Positions 9,622-20,152 of a stretch of 64,000 nucleotides of DNA are shown here, in pieces. Below the pieces are notes generated by a model. It was given only the letters and a program-made list of their open reading frames with translations, had not been told where the DNA came from and made no database searches. The stretch is taken from NCBI GenBank assembly GCA_002493625.1, contig DKZK01000029.1, positions 53,195 through 117,194 of the forward strand, read 5' to 3'. The DNA is from Lachnospiraceae bacterium UBA7076. GTDB lineage: Bacteria > Bacillota > Clostridia > Lachnospirales > Lachnospiraceae. Numbering within the stretch: the stretch's first letter is position 1; the number at the start of each line of letters is the position of its first letter. Both the position numbers and the translations under genes were made by a program.

Positions 9622-10623
9622 CTAGGCGTCAAGCGCCTGAGCCTGCACAGCCGTAATTGCAACAACACCTACAATGTCATCAGCAGAGCAGCCTCTTGAC
9701 AAATCATTTACCGGCCTTGCAATGCCTTGTGTAATAGGACCATAAGCATCTGCCTTTGCAAGCCTTTGAACAAGCTTATAGCCGATATTTCCCGCATCAA
9801 GGTCAGGGAATATCAGTACATTAGCCTTACCCGCCACTGAGCTTCCGGGCGCCTTTGAGGATGCCACCGCAGGTACGATTGCGGCATCAGACTGAAGTTC
9901 ACCGTCACATTTTAAATCCGGACATTCTTTATTTACAATTTTACATGCCGCTATGACCTTATCAACCTCAGGATGCTTTGCGCTCCCCTTTGTGGAATGC
10001 GAAAGCATTGCCACAATCGGCTCCTCCTCAACCAAAAGCTCAAAGGATTTGGCAGAGCTTTCAGCTATGGCGGCAAGCTCCTCAGAATCAGGGCTCTGGT
10101 TCAGTCCTGCATCAGAGAATATAAATGTTCCGTTTGCCCCCATATCACAATTCGGCACAACAACAAGGAAAAAAGCGGAAACAAGCTTTGTTCCGGGCGC
10201 TGTCTTTAATATCTGAAGCGCTGCCCGGAGTACGTTTGCCGAAGAATTAACTGCCCCTGCCACCATACCGTCAGCATCTCCTGCCTTTACCATAATACAT
10301 CCGAAATAAAGTACATTTGTAAGAAGAAGCTCCCTTGCCTCTCTTGAAGTTATGCCCTTTGACTTTCTAATTTCAATAAGAAGGGTCACATAATCATTAA
10401 GCTTATCACAGTTGTAAGGATCAACAAAAATTGCGCCGCTTAAATCAAAAGCTTTGGCACGTTTTAAAATGTCAGCCTTATCACCTATAAGGATAATATT
10501 TGCCATTTCATCCTTCAGAATTTTATGTGCCGCTTCAAGCGTACGCATATCTCCTGTCTCCGGAAGCACAATTGTTTTTTTGTTTTTCTTTGCTCTCTCT
10601 TTAATATTATCAATAAAGCCCAC
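9622..10623 (-). CDS. pta: Phosphate acetyltransferase
   Basis: Converts acetyl-CoA and phosphate to acetyl phosphate. It is the short, single-domain PTA (333 residues) without the DRTGG/BioD extension of E. coli. Family segments include VLPETGDMRTLEAA near the N-terminus and KANVLIFPDLDAGNIGYKLVQR near the C-terminus. It starts with GTG behind GGAGGAGAAGG. Directly upstream of ackA. A possible promoter with TATAAT at 10653-10658 and TTGTGT 17 bases upstream lies before it. Confidence 0.96.
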   Translation of the reverse strand: MGFIDNIKERAKKNKKTIVLPETGDMRTLEAAHKILKDEMANIILIGDKADILKRAKAFDLSGAIFVDPYNCDKLNDYVTLLIEIRKSKGITSREARELLLTNVLYFGCIMVKAGDADGMVAGAVNSSANVLRAALQILKTAPGTKLVSAFFLVVVPNCDMGANGTFIFSDAGLNQSPDSEELAAIAESSAKSFELLVEEEPIVAMLSHSTKGSAKHPEVDKVIAACKIVNKECPDLKCDGELQSDAAIVPAVASSKAPGSSVAGKANVLIFPDLDAGNIGYKLVQRLAKADAYGPITQGIARPVNDLSRGCSADDIVGVVAITAVQAQALDA

Positions 10624-10688
10624 TGTTTCCTTCTCCTCCAGTATTAGAATATATTATAATAAAAAGTATAACCTCACACAACAAAAAA

Positions 10689-12389
10689 TTATCCAAGAGC
10701 CTCATCAATCTCAGGATTGTCAACAACAAGCCTTCCCCTGCCGTTCTGTTTTCCGTAATACATGGCTTTATCCGCCCTTGCAACAAGTATGTCCGCATTG
10801 TCACATATGTCCGGATACACGGAAAGACCAATACTTACGTTAATGTTAATTTCCGTCCCCTGGAAATTGACAATCGTGGATTTTATCTCCTCATGCATAA
10901 TTTCCAATATTTCAAGTGACTCCTCCTTGCCCTTTCCGGGAAGGACGAGAAGAAACTCCTCACCACCGTATCTGCATGCAAAACCACTATATTTTTCTGC
11001 ATATTTATCATCTACAGACGCAACCATTTTTATGACCTCGTCTCCTGCAAGATGACCGTAAGTGTCATTTACAAGCTTAAACTTGTCTATGTCAAATAGT
11101 GCAACAGACAGCTTGTAATCATATTTTTTTGCAGATGCCTTTGCCTTTTCAAAAAGCTCTGTAAAATAAACTCTGTTATAAATTCCTGTAAGTCCGTCCC
11201 GCCTTGCCATACTTCTCATCTGAAGATACAGCAGGATACTTTTTATGGAAATATTAAATTGCATGATACAGTTTTCATAGTATGTAAAGCCCTTGTCAAA
11301 GAAACCTTCCTTGTCAGAACCGATTATCATGTAACCATATTTTTTGTCCTCTTTGATTAAAGGCAAAACAGCAATTACACAGATGCTTGTATCCCCGATA
11401 AATTTAAATTGCCTTATCTGTTCCCCTTTAAACAGTTTTGGGTAATAGCTGTCGGAAGAAAAATCTTCAAATATGGCGTCCGCTTCCTGTTTAAATCTTG
11501 CCGGCATGGAGGTATAAAAAGATTTCACGACACATGTAGGCAGATTGTTCATATATACATTCTTATCAATATACATTGCGCATATTTTAGCCTTTTTGAC
11601 CTCAATAATTGTATCAACAATTACATTTATGCATTTCGGTACATCAAAGGTTGACGCCATATATTTCATAAGCTCTGTCTGGGACTCTATTTCAACATTT
11701 GTTTCTTCCAGATCCCTGTAAGCGCGGTTCAGATCAATCTTCTGATAATTAATCTGCTTATTTACCGCCTCAACCTTTTCCTGATATTCCATAAGCTTGG
11801 CATTTATGCTTTCGTAGTTGGAATTATCAACCTGAAGCCTGTTATTCTTTGTGCGATAGGTTTTTTCCTGATCAGCAAAAAACGCCACAATATAAAATGC
11901 AACAATATATGAGCAGATTTTATAAATAACATAATACATCCATTCAAACTCGTTCATTCTACCATACATCACGTATATAAGAACAGCCAGCGGCAATATG
12001 CAAAATATCTTTTTTACCCCTAAATCAAATGCATCAAAATCCATTTTATGAAGTAGAATTTCAATGATGGAAATTACTGTCAATAAGCCTGTAGCGACCA
12101 GTAAAAGCGCATTTTCGGACACAAAAAATTCAAATATCATTACGGCATATAACTGAACCCACTTTGAAATGTAAAGCACCACCTCGGAAGCATCGCTTTT
12201 CATTTGTGAAAGTATATATTCAAGAATGGAAAACACCACAAAAACAACTACAAATATAACAGTAATTGTAGTATTCGTGTATATTTTAGCCAATCTGGAA
12301 AATACCAGCATGACTATCATAAGTATATATATGATTCTTCGATATATGGATTTTCTTTTTATAAATTTTATTATATCAAGCTTTCCCAT
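10689..12389 (-). CDS. Membrane-bound diguanylate cyclase (GGDEF)
   Basis: Likely makes cyclic di-GMP. About six hydrophobic helices fill residues 15-175. They are followed by a coiled-coil linker (about 185-240), a GAF-like region (about 245-385) and a GGDEF domain with active site RYGGEEFLLVLPG. The metal-binding segment is FDIDKFKLVNDTYGH. The start is ATG 12389 with GGGAG inside the end of the upstream gene; an earlier in-frame TTG at 12404 would overlap that gene. The 2-base gap to the FtsA-like gene suggests coupled translation. The sensed signal is unknown. Confidence 0.88.
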   Translation of the reverse strand: MGKLDIIKFIKRKSIYRRIIYILMIVMLVFSRLAKIYTNTTITVIFVVVFVVFSILEYILSQMKSDASEVVLYISKWVQLYAVMIFEFFVSENALLLVATGLLTVISIIEILLHKMDFDAFDLGVKKIFCILPLAVLIYVMYGRMNEFEWMYYVIYKICSYIVAFYIVAFFADQEKTYRTKNNRLQVDNSNYESINAKLMEYQEKVEAVNKQINYQKIDLNRAYRDLEETNVEIESQTELMKYMASTFDVPKCINVIVDTIIEVKKAKICAMYIDKNVYMNNLPTCVVKSFYTSMPARFKQEADAIFEDFSSDSYYPKLFKGEQIRQFKFIGDTSICVIAVLPLIKEDKKYGYMIIGSDKEGFFDKGFTYYENCIMQFNISIKSILLYLQMRSMARRDGLTGIYNRVYFTELFEKAKASAKKYDYKLSVALFDIDKFKLVNDTYGHLAGDEVIKMVASVDDKYAEKYSGFACRYGGEEFLLVLPGKGKEESLEILEIMHEEIKSTIVNFQGTEININVSIGLSVYPDICDNADILVARADKAMYYGKQNGRGRLVVDNPEIDEALG

Positions 12390-12391
12390 CG

Positions 12392-14482
12392 TTATTTCTC
12401 CCAATAAATTTCAATAACCGAGCCTTCATTTATGCTTTCCATATAATCTGCCGGATGACCGTTTACCTTTGTATTTAATTTACTTCCCTTAACATTTTCC
12501 AAGTCAAAATCATAAAAATCAAATACATCAACAAACACGTAATCTGACTTTCCATGAAGCGTAACCGGCACTTTATTTACAATAATGTGAAGGTCAACCG
12601 TTTTTTTCTGCTCCTTGGTCAATTCTGTTTCATTTAACGCTACCGATGAAACAGAGGCCTCGTCCCTGAAATTATCAGACTCATTATCCGTAATTTCTTC
12701 CTTAAGGTCCTCAAATTCTATATCATCCTTCCATGTAACAACAAAATTTTCGTATATTTTGTCGTTCGTGGATGCCTCAGAATTGTTTATGTAAATTTTT
12801 CCTGCCGGCGAAACATCCATAAAATATAAAAGCTGTTCCACCGTGTAATATGCCTGCATTTCAATATCATCGCCATCGCATATATTATAATACTGTGTTT
12901 CCGGCTTACCGTTTACCACTGCAAATTTAGGACAGGTGATCTCTGCCCCGTTTACCGTAAAGGTTAATTTGCCGTTAAACTCAGGAAGCGAACCAAGCTC
13001 AATCTTTGCCGGCTCCCCAGCCGTTGACTCTGTTATCTCAATTTTATCATTTGCCTCAATTATGGCATTCATCCCGACAATATTGCCGTTTTGTTTTATA
13101 ACTGCCGCCTCGCCGTTATAGCCTCTTACAATTCGCGACTTACCGTTTACCTTAAATGTAATATCCGCGCCGCGCTTTGGGAACAGGCTTTCATTTGGCA
13201 GACCATACTGTACCGCAGCGTCAAATATTGTAAGCCTGTCATTGTTATAAAGCTTTACCCTGTTTCCATTTACATTTACAAAAATAAAATTATTTTTCTG
13301 GTCAAAAAAACTCAGACAAATACCGACAGGCGTAACGTAAAGGGAATCCTTTTTGACATTTTCAACAAGGAAGTTAATATCATTCATAACCTCCTGTCCC
13401 CTTAACGCAACCCTGTCATGGGAAAGCTTTAATTTATCCGCAAGATAATCCGTAAAACCGGTAAGCTTTCCGCCACCGCCCACTACAAACACAGCGCTGA
13501 CAGGCATATCCCCGTTCAGGGAAATAATCTTTGACGCAATTTTTGACGTAATATCCTTTTTTACACTCTCCATGGTGTCGTATATTTCGTCAACGGTTAT
13601 TTTGTGGGTAATACCCATAATATCCTTATAGCTTATCGTTTTCTTTTTCGGGCTTACGGTTTTAAGCTTTTCAGCAGTGTCAAAATCTATCAGATATTTC
13701 TTTATAAGAGCCTCGGTAAGCTCATCGCCTGCTGACGGAATCATGCCGTAACCAATAATGCTTCCATCCTTTGTAATACATATATCCGATGTACCTGCGC
13801 CCACGTCAACAAGCGCAATATTAAGAAGCCTGTAGCTTTCAGGTATTGCAACATTTATCGCCGCAATAGGCTCAAGCGTTAAATTTGTAACGTATAAGCC
13901 TGCCTCCTCAACAGCAGAATAAAGGCTGCTTACAACCTCCTCCGGCAAAAAGGTGGCAAGGACATCCGCGCCGATTTTGTTTGCCTTATGTCCCTCCAGA
14001 TTATGGATTTCATATTCATTCAAAAAATATTTTATTACCGTATATCCCACGCAATAATACTTTGTTTTCTCGGAGCTTTCGGCAAGCTCGTCCAGAATCT
14101 TATTGTGCGCATTTTCAACTCCGATTAAATCAATGGAGTGAATATATTCCTGCGTCACGACAGTATTTTCCGTAAACTCATACTCTCCATGACCTACCGC
14201 AGTTTTGAGCACCCGTCCGGCTGCCGCTATACAGACATCCGTAAGCTTTCTTCCGTTAAGCTGCTTTTCAAGCTCGTCCTTAACAAACATGATATCCTCA
14301 CTTACCTTGCCGATATCATGAATCTGTCCGTCAATCATGGATCTTGTATCATGGTATTTAACAGCCATGGCAACAACATTAAATTTATTCTGTTCCTTAT
14401 ATCCCACCATTCCCACAATACTTCTTGTTCCTATATCAAGTCCAAAAACCAACGGTTCGGGATATTTGGTCATGTTAGCCAT
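12392..14482 (-). CDS. FtsA-like actin-fold ATPase with long beta-rich C-terminal extension
   Basis: Residues 11-345 have the ASKHA fold of FtsA/PilM/MreB relatives: FGLDIGTRSIVGMVG (phosphate 1), ALVDVGAGTSDICI (phosphate 2) and VFVVGGGGKLTGF (adenosine loop). A long extension from about 375 to 696 has short strand-turn repeats such as VNVNGNRVKLYNN and FKVNGKSRIVRG, and ends in a beta-grasp-like unit (TKVNGHPADYMESINEGSVI). No transmembrane helix and no FtsA C-terminal amphipathic helix is evident. It has GGAGG before the ATG and sits between coaE and the GGDEF gene. It could act in cell shape, division or envelope assembly; its exact role is unknown to me. Confidence 0.75.
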   Translation of the reverse strand: MANMTKYPEPLVFGLDIGTRSIVGMVGYKEQNKFNVVAMAVKYHDTRSMIDGQIHDIGKVSEDIMFVKDELEKQLNGRKLTDVCIAAAGRVLKTAVGHGEYEFTENTVVTQEYIHSIDLIGVENAHNKILDELAESSEKTKYYCVGYTVIKYFLNEYEIHNLEGHKANKIGADVLATFLPEEVVSSLYSAVEEAGLYVTNLTLEPIAAINVAIPESYRLLNIALVDVGAGTSDICITKDGSIIGYGMIPSAGDELTEALIKKYLIDFDTAEKLKTVSPKKKTISYKDIMGITHKITVDEIYDTMESVKKDITSKIASKIISLNGDMPVSAVFVVGGGGKLTGFTDYLADKLKLSHDRVALRGQEVMNDINFLVENVKKDSLYVTPVGICLSFFDQKNNFIFVNVNGNRVKLYNNDRLTIFDAAVQYGLPNESLFPKRGADITFKVNGKSRIVRGYNGEAAVIKQNGNIVGMNAIIEANDKIEITESTAGEPAKIELGSLPEFNGKLTFTVNGAEITCPKFAVVNGKPETQYYNICDGDDIEMQAYYTVEQLLYFMDVSPAGKIYINNSEASTNDKIYENFVVTWKDDIEFEDLKEEITDNESDNFRDEASVSSVALNETELTKEQKKTVDLHIIVNKVPVTLHGKSDYVFVDVFDFYDFDLENVKGSKLNTKVNGHPADYMESINEGSVIEIYWEK

Positions 14483-14504
14483 ATATTTCCTCCGGTACGC
14501 ACAT

Positions 14505-15125
14505 TTAAGTTATTATATCATCACACAAAAATTTATTCAACCTTGCTTTTAGCTGTTTTGATGAATTATCATAATCAAATTGATTATTTATGGTGAAATC
14601 TGCATATTTTTTATAATAATCATCATCGCTCTGACTATTAAAAATATCGATGCATTTCTGTCTCGTATAACCCCGCTGCTTTATAAGCCGGTTAATTCTT
14701 TCCTCAGCATCAACCCAGATATACCATATTTCATCACATATATTTTTATATCCGTCCTCAATAAGAAGCGCCGCCTCAATGACAAAAAGCTTACAGCTTC
14801 CCTCACTTTTCTTTTGCTCAATAAGAGAAATGATGTGCTCCTTTACGAGGGGGTGGCTTATTTTATTCAGCCTTTCAAGACTGTCCCTGTCATTAAAAAC
14901 AATTTCTCCCAGCTTTTTTCTGTCAATTTCATAGGGTGGCGTATCCTGTAATATTCCTTTGCCAAATTCCTCACAGACAGCATTATAAATGGACATTCCA
15001 TGCTCCATAAGCCGGTGCGCCAGCTTATCGGCCTCAACGATATATGCCCCGTAATCTCTTTCTAAATCATATAATATCCTGCTTTTCCCCGATCCGACGC
15101 CGCCGGTTATGCCAAGTATTTTCAT
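14505..15125 (-). CDS. coaE: Dephospho-CoA kinase
   Basis: Last step of coenzyme A synthesis. The Walker A is GITGGVGSGKSRIL at the N-terminus. The lid and CoA-binding parts include ADKLAHRLM and HPLVKEHI. The length of 206 residues is normal. GGAAAG precedes the ATG. It lies 26 bases after polA, a common neighbour order in Firmicutes. Confidence 0.95.
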   Translation of the reverse strand: MKILGITGGVGSGKSRILYDLERDYGAYIVEADKLAHRLMEHGMSIYNAVCEEFGKGILQDTPPYEIDRKKLGEIVFNDRDSLERLNKISHPLVKEHIISLIEQKKSEGSCKLFVIEAALLIEDGYKNICDEIWYIWVDAEERINRLIKQRGYTRQKCIDIFNSQSDDDYYKKYADFTINNQFDYDNSSKQLKARLNKFLCDDIIT

Positions 15126-15151
15126 AGCACTTTCCTTTTCGCAATTATATT

Positions 15152-17779
15152 TTATTTGGCGTCATACCAGCTTGTGCCGCTGTTCAGATCCACAATAAGC
15201 GGAACGGACAGCTTTGCAGCATTTACCATATTTGATATCATGATATCCTTTACCTCATCAAGCTCATCATGCCAGGTTTCCACTAACAGCTCGTCATGTA
15301 CCTGAAGCACCAGTTTTGACCTTAAGCTTCTTTTCTTAAGCTCCTTGTTTACGTTTATCATGGCAATTTTTATTATGTCTGCCGCTGTTCCCTGAATCGG
15401 TGAATTCATTGCCGCTCTCTCACCAAAGCTTCTTGTCATATAATTTGATGATTTAAGCTCCGGTATAGGACGTCTTCTGTCAAACATTGTAAGCGAATAT
15501 CCCTTTTCCTTTGCTGATTCTACCACATCGTCCATAAAATGCTTTACCTTTTTATAGGTATCAAAATACTTTTGTATATACTCCTCCGCTTCCTTTCTTG
15601 AGATATCCAGATCCTGTCCAAGACCGAAGGAGCTGATTCCGTAAACAATTCCAAAATTGACAGCCTTTGCTTTTCTTCTCATCAAATCTGTAACCTCATC
15701 AAATGGAACTCCGAAAACCTCTGACGCCGTTATGGAATGTATGTCCGAATCCTTGTTGTATGCCTCTATGAGCGTCTCATCCCCCGACATATGCGCAAGC
15801 ACGCGAAGCTCAATCTGGGAATAATCCGCATCGAGAAATACATATCCTTCCTCCGGAATAAATACCTTTCTTATCTCCCTTCCAAGCGGAAGCCTCGTAG
15901 GGATATTCTGAAGATTCGGCTCCGTGGAGCTTATTCTTCCTGTTGCGGTTACGGTCTGGTTAAACTTTCCGTGTATTCTTCCGTCCTCACATATAAATGC
16001 AGACATTCCCTCAACATACGTGGAATTTAATTTTGTAAGCTGGCGGTACTCAAGTATAAGCGGGATAACAGGATGCTCACCTGCAAGCTTTTCCAGAACC
16101 TCAACGCTTGTGGAATATCCCGTCTTTGTCTTTTTGCCGCTCTTTAAGCCAAGCTTTTCAAATAATATTTCTCCCAGCTGCTTTGTGGAATTAATATTAA
16201 ATTCACATCCACACAGCCTGTATATATCCTCTGTGATAACGGCAATTTTTTCCTTAAGCCTGTCGCCATATTCGCCAAGTCCCTGCCTGTCAACCCGGAT
16301 TCCGTTTTTCTCCATATCATAAAGGGAAAACACACAGGGAAGCTCAATATCAGCAAAAAGTCTTAAAAGTCCGTTCTCCTCAAGTTTTTTGCGTATCATT
16401 TTCTCAGCCATAAACGGTATCAGGGATAAATAGGCAAAATGCCTTTTTATATCCTCATCCATAAATACAAATGCATTTATATCTTTTTTTCCAACAAGCT
16501 CCTTTCTGGAAGGAATTTCCATGTTGAGAAATGTAGACGCTATATCGTCATAATCATATTTTTCATTCATCGGGTTTAAAAGATAGGCTCCCACGCCGCA
16601 GTCAAATACAAAATCCTCCTCATTTAAACCGATAAACGGAAGCTGCTCCTTTATGTCAAGACATATAAGCTTCACTCCGTTTTTACACAGTGACAGAAGC
16701 CGTGAGGTAACAATCTCCTCGCTTAAGCACATAAAATTAATGACATATGCCATGCCCTCTTTCACACAAAGGGAAACGCCAATGGCACCATCGTTTCCAA
16801 AAAGGTAGGAAAAGCCTATTTCATTGTATTTACCAAGCTCCTCCATAATCCTGCTGCATTCATCTGCATTTTCAGGTACAATGATATCCGGTTCAAGCTT
16901 ACGGGGTTTTTCCGATAAATCAAACCTTCCAAGAAGGCTCTTAAACTCCAGCTTTTTAAAAAGTTCATAGCTTTCTTTATTAAATGGGTCGTTATAGTCC
17001 ATTTCATCAAGTTTTACATCCATCTCGCAGTCAAGCTTAATTGTAGCAAGAACCTTTGACATGTACGCCTGATCCTTAAACTCTATAAGATTATCCTTGA
17101 GCTTGCTTTTTTTCATGCCGTCTATGGCTTCATATATTCCATCCAGAGAGCCATACTCAGTGAGAAGCTTTGATGCGGTCTTTTCACCAACTCCCGGAAC
17201 TCCCGGTATGTTATCTGAGGTGTCACCCATAAGCCCCTTCATATCAATAAATATTTCGGGAGTTACACCGTAAAGTGCCTCAACATCTTTTGGATAATAG
17301 CTTTCCACAACGGTTTTGCCGCCCTTTGTCTTTGGGATTCTTATAAGAATTTTTTCCGTTGCAAGCTGAAGCAAATCCCTGTCGCCTGACAGTACCGTAA
17401 CACTGTAGCCCTGCGCATCTCCCATTCTTGAAAGAGTGCCCAGTATATCGTCCGCCTCATAACCCTCCACTCCCACAGTACATATATTCATGGAGGCTAA
17501 CACTTCCTTAATAATGGGAAGCTGTTCCCTGAGCTCATCGGGCATAGGCTTTCTTGTTCCCTTGTATTCTTTATATATACTGTTTCGAAAAGTTTCTTTT
17601 TTTACATCAAAAGCAACACAAATATGTGTTGCTTTCTCCTCCTCAATAACCTTTAATATAATATTTAAAAATCCAAGAACGGCATTTGTATGTATGCCGT
17701 CCTTTGTTGTAAGCTCCGGCAATCCATAAAATGCGCGGTTTAAAATACTGTTACCGTCTACAAGCAATAATTTATTCAT
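15152..17779 (-). CDS. polA: DNA polymerase I
   Basis: Three-part enzyme of 875 residues. The 5' nuclease domain (1-290) has LLLVDGNSIL, YEADDILGTL, SGDRDLLQL and GVPGVGEKTA. The middle region (about 300-465) holds the 3'-5' exonuclease fold but lacks the DxE motif (IGFSYLFGND stands in its place), so proofreading is probably lost, as in Bacillus-type enzymes. The polymerase domain has motif A DADYSQIELR, motif B RRKAKAVNFGIVYG and motif C VHDELLVE. Its ATG overlaps the stop of the upstream zinc-finger gene (TAATG). Confidence 0.96.
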   Translation of the reverse strand: MNKLLLVDGNSILNRAFYGLPELTTKDGIHTNAVLGFLNIILKVIEEEKATHICVAFDVKKETFRNSIYKEYKGTRKPMPDELREQLPIIKEVLASMNICTVGVEGYEADDILGTLSRMGDAQGYSVTVLSGDRDLLQLATEKILIRIPKTKGGKTVVESYYPKDVEALYGVTPEIFIDMKGLMGDTSDNIPGVPGVGEKTASKLLTEYGSLDGIYEAIDGMKKSKLKDNLIEFKDQAYMSKVLATIKLDCEMDVKLDEMDYNDPFNKESYELFKKLEFKSLLGRFDLSEKPRKLEPDIIVPENADECSRIMEELGKYNEIGFSYLFGNDGAIGVSLCVKEGMAYVINFMCLSEEIVTSRLLSLCKNGVKLICLDIKEQLPFIGLNEEDFVFDCGVGAYLLNPMNEKYDYDDIASTFLNMEIPSRKELVGKKDINAFVFMDEDIKRHFAYLSLIPFMAEKMIRKKLEENGLLRLFADIELPCVFSLYDMEKNGIRVDRQGLGEYGDRLKEKIAVITEDIYRLCGCEFNINSTKQLGEILFEKLGLKSGKKTKTGYSTSVEVLEKLAGEHPVIPLILEYRQLTKLNSTYVEGMSAFICEDGRIHGKFNQTVTATGRISSTEPNLQNIPTRLPLGREIRKVFIPEEGYVFLDADYSQIELRVLAHMSGDETLIEAYNKDSDIHSITASEVFGVPFDEVTDLMRRKAKAVNFGIVYGISSFGLGQDLDISRKEAEEYIQKYFDTYKKVKHFMDDVVESAKEKGYSLTMFDRRRPIPELKSSNYMTRSFGERAAMNSPIQGTAADIIKIAMINVNKELKKRSLRSKLVLQVHDELLVETWHDELDEVKDIMISNMVNAAKLSVPLIVDLNSGTSWYDAK

Positions 17780-18324
17780 TAAAGACCTCCATCAGTAAAT
17801 TCAGAAATGTCTATAGAAGCTACCACATTATAAATACGAACCTTATCATAAAAGCTTACTGGGACAATTACATTTTGCTTTTCATTTTCCGCAATTATAT
17901 CATTATGATACGAATTTAAATCATCTCCAAACGTATCGTAAAAATATGTGTTTCCCTGCTTCTCCTTTATGAGAAACTGTTCCACATCATATACCTTTGT
18001 GAGACATCTGCCGTAAAAAACGAACATTATACATACAAGAGCCGTAAAAACCATTCCAAAGCTTGACACCCGGAACCTCTTTGCTTTTTTTGCCCGGGCC
18101 TCAATCCTGTTTAGCTCATCGTCAAGACGGTTTCTGAAATCTAAGGACATATCCTCATTGTTGTCAAGCTTTCGCATTCCCACAATAAGGGTATAGTATA
18201 TTTCAAGTTCCTCCTTACAATCATTGCAATGATGTATGTGCTTAACAAATTCTATTTTTTTATCTTCAGGAAGATTCTTTTCAACAAAAGACAAAATATT
18301 CGATTGTGCCTCTAAACATGTCAT
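17779..18324 (-). CDS. Zinc-finger anti-sigma-like membrane protein
   Basis: Residues 1-50 contain a zf-HC2/ZAS-type motif, HIHHCNDCKEEL, preceded by the early cysteine in MTCLEAQ. One transmembrane helix follows at about 95-113 (SSFGMVFTALVCIMFVFYG), then an outside domain of about 65 residues. This is the layout of membrane anti-sigma factors, but no sigma factor gene lies next to it. The ribosome binding site is weak. Its stop overlaps the polA start by one base, so polA translation may depend on this gene. The function is inferred from the motif only. Confidence 0.65.
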   Translation of the reverse strand: MTCLEAQSNILSFVEKNLPEDKKIEFVKHIHHCNDCKEELEIYYTLIVGMRKLDNNEDMSLDFRNRLDDELNRIEARAKKAKRFRVSSFGMVFTALVCIMFVFYGRCLTKVYDVEQFLIKEKQGNTYFYDTFGDDLNSYHNDIIAENEKQNVIVPVSFYDKVRIYNVVASIDISEFTDGGL

Positions 18325-18353
18325 GTTACAAGTCTCTACCCTTCACAGTAATA

Positions 18354-20084
18354 TTATACAATAAAAATATCCATACTCTCATCAAGCTCTTTTGCAATCT
18401 CCTTTAATGCCTGGGATTTGCTTGAAATATCCTCAACGATTGATGTAACCTCTGCAACGGATGCCGACGTCTCCTCTGCGCCTGCCGCATTTTCCTCTGC
18501 AATTGCAGTAAGATTCTGAACAACGTCAACCACATTCACTCTTGCCTCGTCAAGCTGCTCCGTCTTTTCAGATATACGGTTAATACCCTCTATCGACTGC
18601 TTTACCCCGTCATTTATCTGATCAAATGCAGTATCGGTCTGCTCAACCTGCTCGCTCTGCGCACGTATGATTTCCTTCACATCATACATTGTCTCAACTG
18701 CCTTCTCAGAATCTGAAAGAAGCACCTGTATTATATCCTCAATCTGTCTTGCCGATTCATCCGACTGCTCTGCCAGCTTCTGTATCTCAGCAGCAACAAC
18801 GGCAAAGCCTCTGCCCTGCTCACCTGCCCTTGCAGCCTCAATGGAAGCATTCAGAGAAAGCAGGTTTGTCTCCTCCGCTATGGATGTAATAAGCTTTGTA
18901 GCCTCGCTTATTCTCAGTGCAGATTCATTTGTTGTATTTGTCTGATTGGCAATTACGTCAATATATTCCTCTGCCCTTCTGTTTACCGCCTCAAGCTCGG
19001 TGAGTATATTTTTGGCATAATCCGTTGAGTCCTTCATGTTCTCTGCGTATTTAAGGAGTCTCTTAACCTCATCATGGGTTTCAGTAACCATATTACCCAT
19101 AACAATAACATTCTCTGTAGCCTTCTGGGTTTCCTCAGCCTGGGATGAAGCTCCCTGCGCAATTTCATTTACTGCATTTTCCACCTGTTCAATTGTTGTT
19201 GCCGTTTCCATTGCATCGGTATTCAGAGCATCGGCAGCATTTGTGACATTGTCACTTTTATTTTTTATTTCTCCCACAACTCTTGACATTTCTTCCAAAA
19301 GTCTTGAAAGAGCGCGGCTCATTCTTCCTGCCTCATCATGTCTTTCATTGAGACGGGTCTGCTCGGTATTTATGGACAGGTCCATGGTAGCCGCCTTTAA
19401 TGTAAATTCTGATATATTGTTCAACGGCTTGATAATAAGCGTAGTTATAACGCCGCTTAACAGCACGGAAACAACAAACACTATAATAAGCCTTACAACG
19501 CTTGAATGCTTAATATCATTGACTGCAGAAAGAAGCTCATCCTCATCTGCGGTACATACGAGAATATACTGCTGTTTGTCATTTACATATACGCCTGCAT
19601 ACTTCTGGGCGCCCTTGAATTCATATTGTATAACCTCATTTTTTACCTGCTTTCCTGCCGAAATTTCTGATACAACCTTTTTTACGGCTGCATTTTCCAC
19701 AGGCTGTCCGATTTTTTCAGGAGTCGGATGATAAAGCATTGTGCCATCCGGTGACACAACATATATGTAGCTGCTTTTTACGCCTTCCAGTCCCACATCC
19801 GCAAGCATCAAACCCAAAGTTTCAGGCAAAAGCGCATTATCAGGACCATTCATTTCAATATTAATATCAACGCTTCCTCCATAGGAAATCGCCAAATCAG
19901 CAATATAGTTTGTGTTTACTTCCTTGATTGATTTTTCCACATTTACGGAAAATGTAAAATAAATAATCAATCCCGCAATTGCTACAAAAGCAATCTGCGC
20001 AAGCGTTATCCTTGTCCGGATGGAAGCAAGCACCTTAACCTTGCCTCTTACTCTCTCCTTAATTTTATCTCTCATATCATCCAT
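18354..20084 (-). CDS. Methyl-accepting chemotaxis protein with Cache sensor
   Basis: Membrane chemoreceptor of 576 residues. TM1 lies at about 27-48, then a periplasm-side Cache-type sensor with [17 protein letters not shown]2 is at about 193-215, then a HAMP segment and the cytoplasmic signalling coiled coil. The CheA/CheW contact tip is [20 protein letters not shown]. The start at 20084 follows GGGGGAA. It is 29 bases upstream of the zinc-finger gene. The ligand cannot be told from sequence. Confidence 0.92.
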   Translation of the reverse strand: MDDMRDKIKERVRGKVKVLASIRTRITLAQIAFVAIAGLIIYFTFSVNVEKSIKEVNTNYIADLAISYGGSVDINIEMNGPDNALLPETLGLMLADVGLEGVKSSYIYVVSPDGTMLYHPTPEKIGQPVENAAVKKVVSEISAGKQVKNEVIQYEFKGAQKYAGVYVNDKQQYILVCTADEDELLSAVNDIKHSSVVRLIIVFVVSVLLSGVITTLIIKPLNNISEFTLKAATMDLSINTEQTRLNERHDEAGRMSRALSRLLEEMSRVVGEIKNKSDNVTNAADALNTDAMETATTIEQVENAVNEIAQGASSQAEETQKATENVIVMGNMVTETHDEVKRLLKYAENMKDSTDYAKNILTELEAVNRRAEEYIDVIANQTNTTNESALRISEATKLITSIAEETNLLSLNASIEAARAGEQGRGFAVVAAEIQKLAEQSDESARQIEDIIQVLLSDSEKAVETMYDVKEIIRAQSEQVEQTDTAFDQINDGVKQSIEGINRISEKTEQLDEARVNVVDVVQNLTAIAEENAAGAEETSASVAEVTSIVEDISSKSQALKEIAKELDESMDIFIV

Positions 20085-20152
20085 TTAATAGTTCCCCCTA
20101 TGCTTAGTAAAAATATGGTTATATTCTACCAAAAATATTATAATATTTCAAT

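Noticed and set aside
10653..10681. pta promoter (TTGTGT, 17 bases, TATAAT)
   Set aside because: Plausible, but the -35 match is poor and the stretch is very AT-rich, so it is mentioned only under pta.
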